The notes under the pieces were generated by a model. That model saw nothing but the letters and a program-made list of their open reading frames with translations. It did not search any database and was not told the origin of the DNA. The position numbers were made by a program, and so were the translations under genes. Shown here piece by piece: positions 5,989-6,426 of a stretch of 6,426 nt of DNA. Each line of letters starts with the position of its first letter. Within the stretch, counting starts at the first letter, position 1. This stretch comes from Deltaproteobacteria bacterium (lineage in GTDB: Bacteria > Myxococcota_A > UBA796 > UBA2385). The DNA lies in the NCBI GenBank assembly GCA_003694325.1, contig RFKJ01000262.1, positions 1 to 6,426 of the forward strand. The letters run 5' to 3'.

Positions 5989-6426
5989 CTGCCCCTTCCC
6001 CGCGACATCCTCGACCTGGTCATCGTGCCGGGGGACCCCGACCTGCCGCCGCCCGTGGCCGGCCTGGCCGGGCTGCTGGACGGCTTCGTGGCCGACGGCC
6101 GGCTGGCGCCTGCCCGGCGCCCGCTGCGCCACCCGCCGGGGCCGCGGGCCGACCAGCTCGTCGCCGGGGGCTTCTCCACCCTGTGGGTCGACCTGCCCGG
6201 GCAGCGGACCCTCTACGCCAACCAGCTCGGTGGGGTGCGGGTGGCCTGCCCGGCGTGCGGGCGGCCGCTGGCCCGGGAGTTCGGCCGGGCGGTGGAGCGC
6301 TGGCGGACCGGTGGCGACGGCGCCGTGACCTGCCCGGCCTGCGGGCTGCAGCGACCGGTCACGGCGCTGCCCCTGCGCCCGCCCGGCGCCTTCGCGCGGG
6401 TCGCCCTGGTGCTGGCCGACGTCACC
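5989..6426 (+). CDS. unrecognised zinc-ribbon protein, N-terminal part (cut by window end)
   Basis: I do not recognise this protein. The frame is open for 146 codons to the last base, with composition typical of a real protein, while the competing frames give Arg/Pro-rich strings. If translation starts at CTG 5989 the N-terminus reads MPLPRDILDLVIVPG. There is no signal peptide or membrane segment in view, so it is probably cytoplasmic, unlike the three genes before it. A first region of about 80 residues ends in LWVDLPGQRTLYANQLGG, followed by VACPACGRPL and VTCPACGLQRPV. Cys87, Cys90, Cys115 and Cys118 form two CPxC knuckles 24 residues apart, which looks like a four-cysteine zinc ribbon. 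It starts one base after the lyase stop and is probably co-transcribed. If GTG 6025 is the true start, the protein is 12 residues shorter. The function is unknown; the ribbon may bind nucleic acid or protein or be structural. Confidence 0.75.
   Translation, partial: MPLPRDILDLVIVPGDPDLPPPVAGLAGLLDGFVADGRLAPARRPLRHPPGPRADQLVAGGFSTLWVDLPGQRTLYANQLGGVRVACPACGRPLAREFGRAVERWRTGGDGAVTCPACGLQRPVTALPLRPPGAFARVALVLADVT

Noticed and set aside
3531..6179. Second long minus-strand open frame opposite the lyase gene.
   Set aside because: Its translation is repetitive Gly/Val/Gln/Arg-rich sequence with no domain pattern, while the plus strand here carries clear lyase motifs.
5906..6328. Plus-strand ATG-started frame spanning the end of the lyase and the start of the last gene.
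   Set aside because: Its product is Arg/Pro/Ser-rich, it begins inside the lyase gene, and the neighbouring frame gives a more natural protein with two paired CPxC motifs and a ribosome site.
1..6426. Search for promoters, terminators, tRNA or rRNA genes, CRISPR arrays, insertion sequences and direct repeats.
   Set aside because: Nothing convincing was seen: gaps between genes are ten bases or less, no AT-rich stretch exists for a promoter, and no regularly spaced or terminal repeats were noticed by eye.

Overview
The window is very GC-rich DNA in which every recognisable gene lies on the + strand. Genes abut or overlap by a few bases (gaps of 10, 2, 9, -4 and 1 nt), so it reads as the interior of one tightly packed operon. 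No promoter, terminator, RNA gene, CRISPR array or mobile element is visible. The strong G/C bias at third codon positions, frequent GTG starts and many very short lipoprotein signals ending in 'LLAC' followed by Gly/Asp/Thr-rich linkers suggest a high-GC diderm bacterium, perhaps of the Myxococcota or deltaproteobacterial type. That assignment is inference from style, not proof.

Layout, left to right. (1) The last few codons of an unidentified upstream gene may end at 27. (2) 38-1117 encodes an inner-membrane-anchored HlyD/MacA-type periplasmic adaptor, part of an efflux or ABC export system whose other subunits must lie upstream. (3) 1120-2478 encodes a PhoD-family metallophosphoesterase lipoprotein. 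(4) 2488-3648 encodes a GH105/GH88-type unsaturated uronyl hydrolase lipoprotein. (5) 3645-5987 encodes a heparinase II/III-type polysaccharide lyase lipoprotein. (6) 5989-6426 begins an unrecognised cytoplasmic protein with two CPxC zinc-ribbon knuckles, cut by the window end; its best start codon is CTG.

The clearest biological link is between genes 4 and 5. A polysaccharide lyase of this fold cleaves uronate-containing polymers by beta-elimination and leaves a 4,5-unsaturated uronyl group at the new non-reducing end, and GH105/GH88 enzymes hydrolyse exactly that group. The two are translationally coupled and both are predicted surface or periplasmic lipoproteins. The neighbouring PhoD lipoprotein could remove phosphoester groups from the same or an associated polymer, and the adaptor could belong to an export system for the lipoproteins or for an unrelated substrate; both are inference. 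There is no SusC/SusD pair, sugar transporter or regulator in view, so this is not a classical polysaccharide utilisation locus as far as the window shows.
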